From contig JAPDOI010001312.1 in assembly GCA_029168955.1 (NCBI GenBank), positions 124,001 through 188,000 on the forward strand: 64,000 nt of DNA, written 5' to 3'. The first letter of the stretch is position 1. Each line of letters starts with the position of its first letter. Both the position numbers and the translations under genes were made by a program. Shown piece by piece: positions 9,701 to 21,869 of this stretch. The DNA comes from Aplectana chamaeleonis (taxonomy: Eukaryota > Nematoda > Chromadorea > Rhabditida > Cosmocercidae). The notes below the pieces were generated by a model. That model saw nothing but the letters and a program-made list of their open reading frames with translations, was not told the origin of the DNA and did no database searches.

Positions 9701-10799
9701 GGGTCTTTCAAGGGAACAACAATAAGTCATAGTGACAATTCCAAATGAAATGTACATTTCTAGAACCATTTTTGGACGAAAAGTCCGAAAATGCCCATCG
9801 CAGCTGCGTAGACCCACTATGAAAAGTTATAGGAATTTTTTCTCTGATTTTCGTACCTATTGCACACTCCAAAAAACGCATTATTTTTAGGCGATTCCGG
9901 AAACTGACCTCATAATCGTGATCAGCGCCCAAAACTACTCCACTAAGCAAAGTTTGGGTGAAGGAACATTCTCCAAACTTTGCGCAGACTAAGAGCGTTT
10001 CGGACTTGTACGGATTTTTGGTTGGGCGTTTATTTATAGATTAGAGGGCTCTCGAAGCGTTTTGGAAAAATATTCCAGATTTGACTTAAAACTCGCTCTG
10101 GGTGTTATTTGGGGTGTTGATCACGAATCTGAGGTTCAATTATCGATTTTCCGAAGTTTTCGACTGTATTCGTTCACAGATTCCCATCGAGGGAGAATTT
10201 GATGGCAAATCGCGACTTTTGACGATTTCCGGAGTGCTTCTATAGAATATGCTCAAGTTATCTCTCTGAGGGTTATTTGGAGTGCTGAACACGAATCTGA
10301 TGTCGGTTTATCGATTTTTGACAGCTTACGGTAGATTATGGTGGGTATACGGTAGTTTGGCCAAAGTCTCAGATTTGTCTCAAAGTTTCTATGTGTGGGT
10401 TATTTGGGGTGCTGAATACGAATTCGATGTCCATTTGTCGATTATCGGAATATTGAGGTAGGTTTTGCCCTCTAAATGGCATGTTAACTACCGAAACCTA
10501 CAGTAAAGCTCAAAATTTTGACAAGCGAACCCCAGTTTCGTGTTCAGGACCCCAGATTACCCCTTTAAACAAGTTTTTAGCGAATCCCGAAAAAAAATTT
10601 AAAAACACCTCAAAAATTCCATGGGGGTACGTACCCTCACCCTGTCGCGAGGCTTGAAAAAACGCTCAGAACTTTTTCCAGAGTGGGTCTAGGCAGCTGC
10701 GATGGGCATATTCGGACTTTTCGTTCGAGAATGGTTCTAGAAAAGTACATTTCATTTGGAATGGTCACTATGACTTATTGTGGTTCCCTTGTTAGACCC
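9701..10799. mobile_element. Non-autonomous DNA element with about 110-bp terminal inverted repeats
   Basis: The left end reads GGGTCTTTCAAGGGAAC and then ACAATAAGTCATAGTG. The right end, on the minus strand, reads GGGTCTAACAAGGGAAC followed by the same block. Complementarity continues through AAATGAAATGTAC, TCTAGAACCATT, GAAAAGTCCGAA and GCCCATCGCAGCTGC to about 110 bp from each end. Internally, a unit containing GGGTTATTTGGGGTGCTGA and TCTGATGTC recurs near 10095, 10268 and 10396. There is no transposase frame. The target duplication is not obvious, so the superfamily is not assigned. Confidence 0.75.
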
Positions 10800-12539
10800 T
10801 TCGTCGGGCGGCTATAAAATGATGTATGAACTAAAGTGTGTCCGATTGCCGTTTGCCGGCCGTTTTCGGACGATTTTTGTCGATTGTCGTTTGCCGTTTT
10901 TCCTCTCACTTTTCGACAAAATTCGGCAAAAAAGGGCGCAATAGATAACAAACGCCGCGATTAGGACGCGCATGGTAAATTCCCGGCTCGAAAGTAGGGA
11001 GACAGGCTATGCGTACTTCAAATCTTCAAGCCAGTTGACGTTATCTACCGTGCGGTCATGTCAAAGCAATTGCTAGTATTATAGTGTCATGCTCGTGTGG
11101 GTCCACTTGTCTCGAAGAGTACCGAATTCACCACACTCTCCTTGCTGAGGCTTGATCAATAAATGTAGGGTTCATCGGGACAAGAAATAACACCCTAAAC
11201 GTTTTTAGGAGAGGGCACAAAGGGTTCAGAGCTCAATTTTTTCAGACAATTTTTCAAAGCTTCGTGTGGAAGACTTTGGACTTCACTGGCAGTTTGTGGG
11301 GTTATGCACTTTGCCATCTCCTATTATGCTCACAATTACGCTGAGAAACATGCTACCAAGTTGAAAGTTGGAGTTCTGAGTTAAAAAGGTGGAGGAGGAT
11401 GTACACGTTGTGGTGAACAATCGTTTCGGTTAAATTCGCTGCCTGACTATAAACTGGATTGACGGAGTCGACGGTGTTCGGAATAAGGGGTGGCGTACAG
11501 TTTGGGAAGGAGGTGGTTTGAGCAAACCGCGGTTTTTTAGGAGTCGTATTGGTGCAAAGCTTGAAAAACTACCCCATTCAATGTATTTGAGTTATTAGCG
11601 CGCAGTCCAGAAGAAATTTAAAAGGTCGCAGGGGGAGAGATGCCGAATATTTAGCCGTTTCTCAGCAACGTTTTCAAGGCTGTTCGGAAACGTGCGTTTT
11701 AGTTGTATTTTTTCACATGATTATCTTTGATCTAAATTCTGGTTAAACAGTAAACACACCGTGAGGCACGAAACGAGTACGACGCGAACTCTGAGAAAGT
11801 TTCCTAATCAGATAAAGGATCTAACAACCGTAGGTGCACATTTCTGTTCGTAGGCCCCGCTCAGTTCTAGTATGGCTCACGATTAATTTTATATGAGTTA
11901 CTCTCAGTTGGTCCTACTTTTGTAAAGGCGCAGCCACCCATCGCGGTGCCGCAGAGGCACTTTCGCGGAGCCGCTCTGGTACCTTTCGCGGAGCCGTTAT
12001 GGCTTTATCACGGAGTCGCAGCGGCGATTTCCGCAAGAGAAGGGCTGCCACGCTCGTTAAAAAATAATCAAGTCAAGTAGGGGCACACTGACCTCTTCCT
12101 TTTTTTTAAACTACTTTCGAATGCTCATCCCCTTAAATTGGATTGCGCGATACTCTGAATTTCGTGCGATAAATTTGAAACACGAAGCAGTTGCATGTCT
12201 TCTACATATTCCGAAAAGGGTTGATATTAGAGAACCGCGAAAAGTTACTATCCTTCCACCACAACATTTCCATTACCAGTGTTCAATAGAGCCCATTTCG
12301 GTGCTGCTTTTTATATCAGGTATTGTACCAAAGTAAGAGGTTAAATTTTCTTGTGGTATTATTGAAAAACCTCGTGGTGTTATTCAACTAGAACAAAATG
12401 CCGAGGTTCAAGGACAGTCGGCCATACACTATTCAGAAACCATTTCTTATCTGGCTATCGAATTACGATTTGTGCATGAGAAAGAAGTATTTTTACTGCT
12501 ACTTTTAGAACATTTGCATCGTTTTTGTACGAGAGTTTT
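10800..12539. other. Gene-free interval
   Basis: I see no supportable gene. Repeats of GCCGTTTGCCG and TTTTCGGAC at 10846-10930 resemble the subterminal sequence of the hAT-like end at 12640. A degenerate minisatellite lies at 11936-12040. Confidence 0.5.
11936..12040. repeat. GC-rich degenerate minisatellite
   Basis: About four imperfect units of roughly 25-30 bp share the core TTTCGCGGAGCCG with flanking GCAGCGGC or GGTACC variants. Confidence 0.55.
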
Positions 12540-12640
12540 TTATTTTGCCGTTTGTCGATTGCCGTTTGCCGGCCATTTTCGGACAAAATTTGTCGATTTC
12601 CGTTTGCCGATTTTTCAAAATCGTTTGCCGCACATCCCTG
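12540..12640 (-). mobile_element. Isolated hAT-like terminus
   Basis: On the minus strand the sequence begins CAGGGATGTGCGGCAAAC, close to the ends of the 1323-6166 element. It runs into repeated CGGCAAACGG words. The adjacent bases are TTTCGCAT, one change from the duplication seen at 1315. No opposite end was found, so this is probably a truncated relative. Confidence 0.5.
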
Positions 12641-12699
12641 TTTCGCATGCTCGTTCGAGCGGTGCACGCTAGGCTCCTGTCATAGTCGGCCAAAGCCGG

Positions 12700-14289
12700 A
12701 CTTCACCTTCCTCTCCGGTCCCCAGTTATCCTGCGCCGTCCTCTCCTGTCCCTAGTGGTCCAAATAAAAGCGTAAAGGCCAACCGAACTTTGCTTGACAC
12801 GACGGCTCACAGCTCTATAATTTTCTAGGTTTTTACTCCGATTTCGTTATATCTTGACCACCGCTGGTGCTGTTTTCCTGCTTTGTAGTCCAGGCAGATG
12901 CTCAACTGCTGATCCCAGGAGAAGGGCGGTATGTGAATGAAGAAGCACCGCTCTCCACTTCTTTTATACCCTACCCCTTATCAATTAGTTATCATCAATT
13001 TTGTTTACGAGAGCCGTGACGCGACCGCGTCGTGTCGAGCAATGTTCGGTTGGCCTTTACGTTCTTATGTGATCTAGCGCCACCCTACCCCGTCCTTAGT
13101 GGTCGGCTGTATATGTATCGATTAGGCTGGCGCACTCGAGCGCACTGCAGACGGCGCAGTCCGGTCACTACGGGAGGATTCTCCACCTCAGTAAACATGC
13201 GTATCTACCGCGCCGGCGACGGACGTGACAGGCAGGGGCAATCCGGAGACTTCCGGGGGATTGGTTCACCTGAGTGAGCAATGCCTTGCATACTATGGAC
13301 CTGGCTGGCTACATCCTATCGGCCGAATATGCCTGACGGCAGTCTACCACGCACGCACGATGGTTGACTAATCTTATTCGGACACACTTTACATAACAAT
13401 GAAAGAGACGGAGGTGTGTAGAACGTACTGATGGGAACGATAGGGAGAAAAGGGTCTCCGCCAATGACCAACTCGCGACCCACGTGGACTGCAAATGACC
13501 AATGCGCTTAAATAGGACTTCTGTGTAGATGGTGGTGGGGCTGAATTCTATCACGCTCCAATCTGTATGTGACAATAGCAGCCTCAGTGTCTCTCTCATT
13601 TCTTTTCTGTTATCAATGGGGCTTCAATAACCGTCGATGATTCAACCCTTATGGAGCTATAAAAACTCTCTCTCTTCAATGTCTTTAGCTCTCGTGTATA
13701 GACTGCGATTGAAGAGATGTTTTTCCCTCTGGAACATCCCAGAAGCTCGAATCTTGCTGCTCCATAACTGAAGCAGCAAGCTTGGCACCCTCAGGTTAAT
13801 GCATAAAGCACTGGGCTTATGCTTGCTTCAGAAATATTACATGTCGTGGATCATACTTCCCGCGACCAGCGACAGTGCATATCAGGCATATCGATTTCTG
13901 TTCGATATCGATGATAAACATTGCGTCCCGTCGTTCGTCGCTGGAAGTATGATTCTGGCCTAACAGGGCGAGTGACCACTCGGTCGAATGTTAATCCAAT
14001 GGACCTGCGCTCATCGCCAAGTTACTCGACTGCCCGTATGCTATTCAGGTTTGGAGAATGTGTTCAGCATGGGCTCTCAGTTGCTGGAGATATTTCAATT
14101 ATGCTACTCTTATACTACATTTAATTCACTTGAGTAGAGATGATTCACATGTAACTTACATTGGCCGACATATGTTACAGTTATTTTGTAATCGTCCCGT
14201 GTGTTACAAGTATTAAGTTTTTAGCAATTGAAAACATATTAGATGTAAACTATCCTGGCAAATGTATATGACATGCGACATTTGGTGTA
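12700..14289. other. Gene-free interval
   Basis: No gene is recognised. A small inverted repeat pairs TCATACTTCC and CGACCAGCGAC (13850-13880) with its complement near 13935-13955 around a TATCGAT-rich centre. Nothing else can be supported. Confidence 0.4.
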
Positions 14290-15370
14290 CGAGCGAGGGG
14301 ACGATACTCTGAGAGATTCCCCCGCGATCGTTCACGGATAGAATCCCCTTGGTAGGGACCGAGAGGATACGAGCACGGAGCTATCGCGGCACTATCGCGA
14401 AATTCTGCCGGTCTCAAACCGAGAGCGTATCGCGTTCGTTCATCGATGCTCCTGCGATGCTCCATCGCGGAACCGCGAGGAATCGAGATCGGGGCTATCG
14501 CAGAAGGATCGCGAGATTTTACCAGTTTCAACCTGATAGCGTGTCGAGCCAGTTCATTGGTGTGTTCGGGGCTTCACATCACGGAACCGCGATAAGGCGA
14601 TCCCGGAGCAATTGCAGGACGATCGCGAGATTCTGTCACCCTCCACCCTCAGACAATGGGGTGGACCGACCGCGGGCGAAAAATCGCTTCTAGTACCGAC
14701 CGCGTGCCACTTTCGTACTGACCGCGTGCAAAAAATGTATTCCGTACGGAACGCGGGCATTTTCGTACTGACCGCGAAAACGAAATAGTGCACGCGGTCG
14801 ATACGCCTGAGCTCCGTACCAACCGTTAGCGATTTTCCATGGAGGCGTACTGACCGCGCGCAGTCATCTTTGCGCGCGGTCAGTACGAAACATGACTTTT
14901 CGCTGCGGTCGGTACGTGAGCACACGCAGTCAGTACGCAAGAGCTCGCGTTCAGCACGCAGGCAAACTGGTGAGGGAGATCGGTTTTTTAGATTGCACGG
15001 TCGGTACGCAAGTGTTCGCGTTCAGTACGCATGAAAACTGGTGGGTGAGGTCAGTTTGTCAGTCCGCGCCGTCGGCACGGATGTGCTCGCGTTCAGCACG
15101 CAATCGCCCGCGTTCAGTACGCAAACAATTTTGTAGGCGAGGTCGCTTTGTCAGTCCGCGCGGTAGGCAAGGATGTGTTCGCTACATACAAGCGTGCAGT
15201 ACGCAATCGCCCGCGTTCAGTACGCATTCAATTGCGGAGGCGAGGTCGTTTTGTAAGTTTGCGCTGCCGCCCCCAAGACACGCATTCAGTACGCAATCGC
15301 ACGCATTCTGTAAGCAAGTGAACCCGTGAGTGTGGTACATACGCAAATGCACGTGCTTAGTAAACAACGA
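14290..15370 (+). repeat. Composite GC-rich repeat element, copy 1
   Basis: There are three parts. (a) 14290-14640 begins near ATACTCTGAGAGATTC and is rich in GATCGCGAGA and GGAACCGCGA words. (b) A boundary block CTCAGACAATGGGGTGGACC lies near 14650. (c) 14670-15370 is an array of GTACTGACCGCG words. The array inverts around a perfect hairpin at about 14845-14885 (GTACTGACCGCGCGC and its complement), after which the motif reads CGCGGTCAGTACG and then GCGTTCAGTACGCA. Parts a and b recur in opposite orientation at 21870-22935. No coding function is claimed. Confidence 0.7.
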
Positions 15371-15395
15371 AATCTCGAGCGTTTGCACATTTAGC

Positions 15396-16584
15396 CTATC
15401 GATTCTTCAGAGGCAGGGTTCTCCCTGAAAAGTTTTGACCTTGTTGTTCCGGTAGAGAGTCAGATGGGTTGGTCTCTGTGACAGCTGCATTTTTAGAACT
15501 GAGAATCCGACGAGAATCACTGAAATGGAGCAACACAATTTTATTCACACATCTGGCTTCATCTATCTCAAGCCTATATTTCGTTTTCTTCAAAACAGTT
15601 AGTGCTCTTGAAAAAATCGTTATTCGAGGATGGAGCAACAACATGAACGGGCGGAGTGATCCTAATTATAGCTAGTTTTGAGCTGTTTTGTGTGTTTCTG
15701 TCCTGGGCTCTTGCTGCATTCCGCCATAATGAGGGTCAAATACCAATTTTGAGTTATCTGTGCACCACAAGACTTTGAACCATGAGGAAAATAAAAATCT
15801 TCAAAAAATTCTAAAAAACAAGAAAATCGAAATCGAAAATCTAAACATTTTTTCATGTTTTTGTATAGCTTGGTCTCTTTAGTGAACGGAATTGTCGGAA
15901 GGGTCTCTGACAGACCTTCATTTGTGAAGAAAAAACAGTCTGAATTCATTGGTAAATTTGATTTGAATTTCGCGCCAAAATCGTTTTTGGCGTTTTTCTG
16001 CATTTGCTCGTCACTGTCATTTTTGAAGAATTTTTGCGCCAAAAATGTTTTCCATGTTGTTCGACGGTTGTATAAAAAATCAATGAAAAAGTGTTAGATG
16101 ATCGACCCAGAAGTGCTTGTTGATCGACTCCACAGCAGTCCTCTGGCTCAAGTTTTGTGGGTGATAAATTATACTAATACGTACATAAAGTTCATATGTA
16201 TAGGAATATACATCAAGTATGGACAATGACATACATAATTGACAATCTTATAATTATATTAGACCCCATCTTCAGATTACTCGTGGTAGGTTGATCAAAA
16301 GAGGAAAGGTATGAAGGATAAGTCGACAAAGTTCGTTTCGCCCCTGGCCTCAGACGAACTTCATCAAACAGCTCTGCCGGGGCTCCTCAGTGAGGAACAG
16401 AACTATCGATGAAAAAAGGGATGAATACGAAAGCATGAGCTGGGCAGAGTGAAGCAGTGTTAAAAACGCTAGAAAGAGGTATTAGGGCAAGAAGCTATAG
16501 TATACTATCAATATCAGAATGAAGTCCATATGATCACAGTCCTTATTTGACAGTATCGAACACCGACCTATCAACAGTGAAAAC
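15396..16584. other. Gene-free AT-rich interval
   Basis: No recognised gene or element is seen between the composite repeat and the end of the Penelope-type frame. The word GTTAGATGATCGAC (about 16096) also occurs at 1077, perhaps a trace of a shared repeat. Confidence 0.4.
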
Positions 16585-18190
16585 TTAGCATGTTATGCTT
16601 TTTACCAATTGTGTTATACTTTTCTTATCATCTCTTAGGTTGAACTTATATGCTATCATTTTTTGTTTATATATGGATTTTATTATATTTACTCCTACAA
16701 ATTCAGATGTATATTGGTTTCCAATTAGAACTGTTTTCATTTCTTTGAGTTTTTCCGTGAAGGAATCTAAATTTGAACAGATATTAGCTAATCTCAAGGT
16801 CTCCGTGTAAATTGTGGATGCTTTGACTTTTATAGAGATGTCAGAATGAGCATGAGGAAATCTCTTAACTCTGAAATTAAAATCGTCTGTCTTATTATAC
16901 AATTTTGTGTGTATTCTATTATTAATTATTTCTATACTAATGTCTAAGTAACTGCTTTTATAGGGATTATTGTGCGTCTTTTTGAGCTCCAATACATTCT
17001 TGTATATTAGTGAAATTTGACTGTCCACAAATGTTTCATCTTTATTATGGATTATAAGCAAGTCATCCATATATCTAAAAGGTTTGAAAAGTACGTTATT
17101 TTCAATTTTTGCGCTAATAGAGTACCTATACTCCAACACGGAAACTGTTATATCAGCTAACAATGGGCTGAAGTTACCACCCTGAGGAACTCCTTTCATC
17201 TGTTGAAGCACAAGTTCTCCGAAACGACAGTAACTGTTGCGTAAAAGATAGTCAACGTGATATATCAATTCTGTGATGGTATAATATCTGTAACCGCCTT
17301 TATCTAGCTCAGAATCTCGATAAAATACTCTGTATCCATTGGTAACTATCCATTTTTTATTAGCATTTTTGAAGCAAATTTTCAAAAATTCTTTCATGTT
17401 ACACAGAATAAAACTGTGCGGAAGGTTAGTGAACATATCCGTAAAATCAGCAGAATAAACTTGAACCCCATTGGTACTCAATCTACATAATTGAGCTGCT
17501 ATGTTAATGTTGGAGATAGACCAATAGGTCTTGAGTCCTCCCTTCCTTTGGTAACTCACATTGGTATAATTAATAAAATGTGTCTTGAGAAACGAGAAAA
17601 TTTTTTGTAGTTCTACTGCTAATGGTTTCATGCTGCTGTTTCTTGCTCCCGTAATGAATCTGAATTTTATGGGATCCTTATGCAATTTCGGTAAAGCGTA
17701 AATGATGGGTAGCTCACAATCTATGTCAAATTTAAGTCCTGCTTTAATATTGAAAAACTTATGCTTTAAAATAGTTGTTTGCCTGTTGGCATTTTGAATC
17801 AGCTTATATGTGTCATTATGGTTTTGTTCTCTTTCAAAATTACCGTTTATGATATTAATTCCAAGTTCTTTCATGAGAGTTATGGTGTAGTATTTCTTAC
17901 AAATAATCCCATAATTATTGCTAGCTTTATCTAAAGGGCAGAAAATGAAGTGTTTCTGGTATTCTTTTATACTCTTATAAGGTATCAGGCTATTAGACTG
18001 CCTACTGAAGGAAGTCCCTTGTAGTATTGGTTTGCGTCTTTTTCTGTACTGTTTTTTTGAAGTGCAACTGCAAGTTATTTATTTTAATAACATCTAGCTT
18101 GTACTTATTTTTCATATAGTTGATGAATTTCGCTGTAGCGTCGAAATAAGTTTGTGATATTTCACTCCTGTTATTCATCTTGTCTGTCAC
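16585..18190 (-). pseudogene. Penelope-type reverse transcriptase, frameshifted
   Basis: The main frame 16585-17874 (about 430 codons) continues upstream in frame to about 18000. It contains, in order, FIFCPLDKASNN (a DKG-like N-terminal motif), CKKYYTITLMKELG, YALPKLHKDPIKFRFITG, a FWSI-like WSISN, DFTDMFTNLPHS (motif A), LQQMKGVPQGGNFSPLLADI (motif B), FRYMDDLLII (catalytic YMDD) and SYLDISIEI. The LPKLHK and DKG-like motifs point to the Penelope/Athena/Naiad group rather than to LINEs or LTR elements. A frameshift near 18000 separates a 60-codon N-terminal piece (18002-18190). No GIY-YIG domain is seen on either side. The region is clearly more AT-rich than its surroundings, consistent with a separate origin. 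The subfamily is uncertain. Confidence 0.7.
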
Positions 18191-18624
18191 CTAGCCCGAA
18201 TGGCTCAATTGTACACAAAAAATTGAAAATGATGCTAGCAAAGTTGATAACACGGGAGAGGCTAGCTTGATCACAATTACGCACGATTCAAATAAATGCT
18301 CGAATCTCCACTGGCCATAATTGATATCCCTAACGAGTTCTTCGTCATCCAAAACCTCTATGACCTCCTTGATCACCTCACTATCGAACACGCTAGTGGC
18401 GACCGCATAAACTTTTTCTCCCGTCTCCACCGAAGTACCCAAGAAGTTCAACTAAAAAATGGCGATTTCCTTCGAATCGCAGGGGTTTTTCTTTATACAT
18501 TCCAATTTCTCCTATTTCTCTCTTTCTTTATCTCCTCTGCCCTCTTCTCATTCTTTCCAACTTCAGCTACTTTTTTCCTCTCCTCGTTTTCATCTCTTCG
18601 TTAATGTGATATTTCTCTTCGGTT

Positions 18625-18687
18625 TAACTACCTATTTATTTATTTACTATTTTATTTACTCATTTATTCACTTTTTTATTTAATTAC

Positions 18688-18730
<43 letters not shown>

Positions 18731-18800
18731 CTTATTTATTTACTTATTTATTTAATTATTTGTTAGTTGACTTGTTTACTTATTTATTTATTTATTTTTG
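18625..18800. repeat. (TTTA)n microsatellite
   Basis: About 170 bp of TTTA/TTAC tetranucleotides have a pure central run near 18690-18730 and degenerate flanks. The tract abuts the foldback element starting at 18800. Confidence 0.9.
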
Positions 18801-18990
18801 TCGTTCTCTGGATCAAATTCCGGTCCGCATTTGCGGACTACGGTTATTGCATCATAAGACACGTGTTAGTCGTGCTGGGGCCGCTTTTTCCCGTCACGAT
18901 TCACCCTTCTCCCAGCATGATTATCACGTGTCTCATGATGCAACAGTCGTAGTCCGCAATCGCGGACCGGAATTTAGCCCAGAGAACGAC
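18800..18990. repeat. Foldback element, TTGCGGACTACG family (copy 1)
   Basis: The outer arms GTCGTTCTCTGG and AATTCCGGTCCGC (18800-18828) pair with the complement ending at 18990. Inside them TTGCGGACTACG and GCATCATAAGACACGTG pair again. The centre carries CTTCTCCCAGCATGATTATC. Related copies are at 19350-19435 and 34452-34570. Confidence 0.75.
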
Positions 18991-19349
18991 ATTACTTAGT
19001 TATTGATTTTTTGAAAGCAATTATTTATTTGGCTGTCAAGGCGATATTTCTCTTTTTGCCTTCTGTTTATTGATCTCGATCTTTTACTATTTCTTGCTCT
19101 TTGTCTTGATCTTATTTCTTGCTCTTTGTCTTGATCTCGATCGTCTTGCCCTTCTGATTAATGCTATTGTTCATCTTCTTGTTCTAGTTGGTGTAGTAAT
19201 GCCTATGAATGGTTCAGTAATAATATTCAAAATTTGATGGTTTCGATTTTTGCGGAACTCATCGACAAATGTCCTTTCACGTGGACTCAAATGAAAATTT
19301 TCTTTGCAGAGAAGAGCGAGTTTATCAGCGGACACTTGCGGACAGACGC

Positions 19350-19435
19350 GGTGGCAGCACGACGATAATCGTGCTGGACTAGCGGGTCCCGACACAATTA
19401 CCCCTTCTCCCAGCACGATTATAATTGTGCTGCGT
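19350..19435. repeat. Foldback element, TTGCGGACTACG family (copy 2, diverged)
   Basis: The inner arms GCAGCACGACGATAATCGTG (about 19356-19380) and their complement (about 19409-19432) face each other across GGGTCCCGACACAATTACCC. The word CTTCTCCCAGCACGATTAT is shared with copy 1. The outer arms (GGACACTTGCGGAC and GCGACTCGTCGCAATCG) are only partly complementary. Confidence 0.6.
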
Positions 19436-19884
19436 GCTGAAACAGCGACTCGTCGCAATCGTGGAGCGGAATTTCAGCTCGATAACGACAGTACAATCAG
19501 TTTCAACAGCTGGCGTATGCCATTGAAAAGGGTCTACAATCACTCTCAACGAGAACGTTCGATCCCATGAGAATTCGCTATATAGAACACACGAGTACTA
19601 AGCTCACAACGCGATTAACACATTGAATTTTTTATAGAAGGATAAGGAAAGAGACAAAGGAAGGAAGTGCGAGAGTAGAAACGGAATATTGTAAAATACA
19701 TACAAGAAATGTCATCTTAGGCTGAAGAAATGTAGTAAAATTCCTCCTAACACAAAAGTTTTATTTGAAAAGTGACACTCAGCAGGTATGCATTGCTCCC
19801 ATTGGAATGGCGCGCATTAAACGCCAAACATAGTTATCATACATAATAATGAACGGCTGAGTTGACCAGAGATCGTTGACCGAT

Positions 19885-20085
19885 GACCAGAGAATGTGCG
19901 GGACTCAGGAGTGCGCCAAGCGCCGGGGAGGGTGTACGGGACCCAACTGAGAGTTCACCAGGCGCTGGGGAAGGTGTGCGGGACCCGACTGGGGGTACGC
20001 CTAGCGCCGGGGAAAGTGTGTTGGACCCAACTGGGAGTGAGCCGACGCAGGTGAAAGTGTGTGGGACCGGACTGGGTTTCGAGGA
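19885..20085 (+). repeat. 42-bp minisatellite, GTGYGGGACCC type
   Basis: Four to five imperfect 42-bp units occur. Each starts GTGTACGGGACCCAACTG or a variant and ends in a GCGCCGGGGA word. One frame reads VRDPTGG and PSAGEG repeatedly. The unit length and the G-GGAC-CC core match the arrays at 23405 and 51290. Confidence 0.7.
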
Positions 20086-20089
20086 ACGA

Positions 20090-20888
20090 CAATACCTAAG
20101 TACTCATTTGGCAACGATTTCATCATTCGATGCGCCATAATACACGCCTACAAGTACGCCACAGAGCGGCGTGAGTGTGCACCTTGTTTTTCATTAACAT
20201 GAAATTAAAAAAACCAAACCTCTCCAGCTGGATCGCGGCTGGGGCGATTTTGAGCTAAACACGCGGTAGGCTTGAAACGGCTAGGGCCTCGATTATAGTT
20301 GGCCGATCGCCGTAGCCAGCCCGGTCGATAATCACGAAAGACATGAATGAGGTGGGGTGGAAAAAACGTATTTGCCAACAACCCGCCGAGGGACGTCGAA
20401 GGGAAACGGAAGGGTTGATACCGCGCGCGGCATCAACCCATCTTACACTGTGTACTATGGAAATGCAAACTGTGTTCCGTAGCGATATCACTATGGAAAG
20501 ATAAAGGTTCTATCGAGAAGCGAGTACTCTCCAGCGATCCGATGCGAAAAACTCCGGCGGCCGCGAGGGAAGCCAAGGAAGGCGAGAGGTGGCCGTGGAG
20601 CGCGCATTTCGTGCTGAAATTTCACCTCATATTTCCTTCTACTTCCCGGCGGTTTGAAGGCGAGTACGACCCCGGGTGCTTTTTGCAACCTCCATCGTCC
20701 ATGCTTTTCATACGTTTCGACCGGGTCGGCCAAGACGGCTACGGCGATTTTTTCATCCAATTCTGACAGGGACCTAGCTCCCTCATTTAGAGCCGGTTGA
20801 AGTGTGGCGTATTGGGTTTATCATGTCAAGATATCCTTATTTTGCCATGACCGATCGCTCCTCAGCTTGCTTCCCCAAGCTCATTTAA
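20090..20888. other. Gene-free interval
   Basis: Open frames on both strands around 20490-20765 have no recognised motif. No repeat is evident. Confidence 0.4.
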
Positions 20889-21603
20889 AGGCAGCAGACA
20901 CGCTCGAAAAAGTTGTTGAGATAACTACGTTACCAAAGTCGCATGGCTCCTAGTAAACTGCTCACGCCGTTGGAAGCGTCAAAAACGAGTCAAAACTACT
21001 AAATACCAGCAATACAAATCGAAAAATCTCTGCAACCCCGCCCCAAAATATACTCTGTTTATCTTAAATTGCACAAAACACGGTCCGCCAATAGTCCTCT
21101 TAATGGCCCGCTAGTACCGTAGTGTACGTCCACGACGCGTTCTCGGCAGACCCGCGTGTGCACCCGGTGTGCAGAGCAATCGACTCGTCATTGCCGTCAC
21201 TCGGCCACCCTCCCCTGCCACCCGGGTCTGCCGAGAACGCGTCGTGGACGTACACTACGGTACTAGCGGGCTAATTAGACGACTATTGGCAGACCGTGTT
21301 TTGTGCAATTCAAGATAAACAGAGTATACAAACTCGTCCAGATTGATAGTACTAATACGGCCACTTTGGCTAGTTTTTGATGCTTCCAACAAGGTGAACC
21401 TTTCAGATTGTATATCGGCTTCTCTATTTCAACCGTCTTGTTGCTAATATTCGCTGTTTCAACCGCGCGCCGTAAGACTCGTCCACTTTCACCTGATACC
21501 AAATTAACCGTTTTCCGTTTTTTCGTCAGTTCCCAATACAACCAGCTCCAAACCTTTGATTTATGTCATAAAATCGATACCATTTTGAGCGTGTCTGCTG
21601 CCT
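20889..21603. mobile_element. TTAA-flanked inverted-repeat element with a nested palindrome
   Basis: The termini AGGCAGCAGACACGCTC (left) and GAGCGTGTCTGCTGCCT (right) are perfect 17-bp inverted repeats. They are flanked by TTAA (20885-20888) and CTAA (21604-21607). The 715-bp element contains a large inverted repeat at 21049-21328, probably a later insertion. There is no transposase frame. Confidence 0.8.
21049..21328. repeat. 280-bp foldback element with 106-bp arms
   Basis: The left arm 21049-21154 runs from TATACTCTGTTTATCTT to CTCGGCAGACCCG. The right arm 21223-21328 is its near-perfect complement. The spacer is 68 bp. The arms contain ACGTCCACGACGCGTTCTCG and GCCCGCTAGTACCGTAGTGT. It lies wholly inside the TTAA element at 20889-21603. 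Confidence 0.85.
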
Positions 21604-21869
21604 CTAAGCAAACTAGACTTTGGATATTGTTGATTGAAAAAGCTTGTCCTTTGCTGTTTAAAAGCCAGCGGTTTTGGGCTGTTTCAACTTATTCGTGCGT
21701 TACCCCAAGCCCCACCCCTACTTCCAACGTTTGCTTATTTCCAATTATTTGGGACCAGATACTGACCATCGTGATAAAAACCTTTTTTTCTCTTTTCACA
21801 AACCCTGCATCCGAGTATTAATGCGTTTCGAAAGAGCGCCAATTCATTGGAAGCAATGAATACCTGCCG

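Noticed and set aside
18191..18451. An 86-codon frame upstream of the Penelope-type RT as the missing nuclease domain.
   Set aside because: It has no GIY-YIG pattern or cysteine motif, and the reading is not in continuity with the RT frame.
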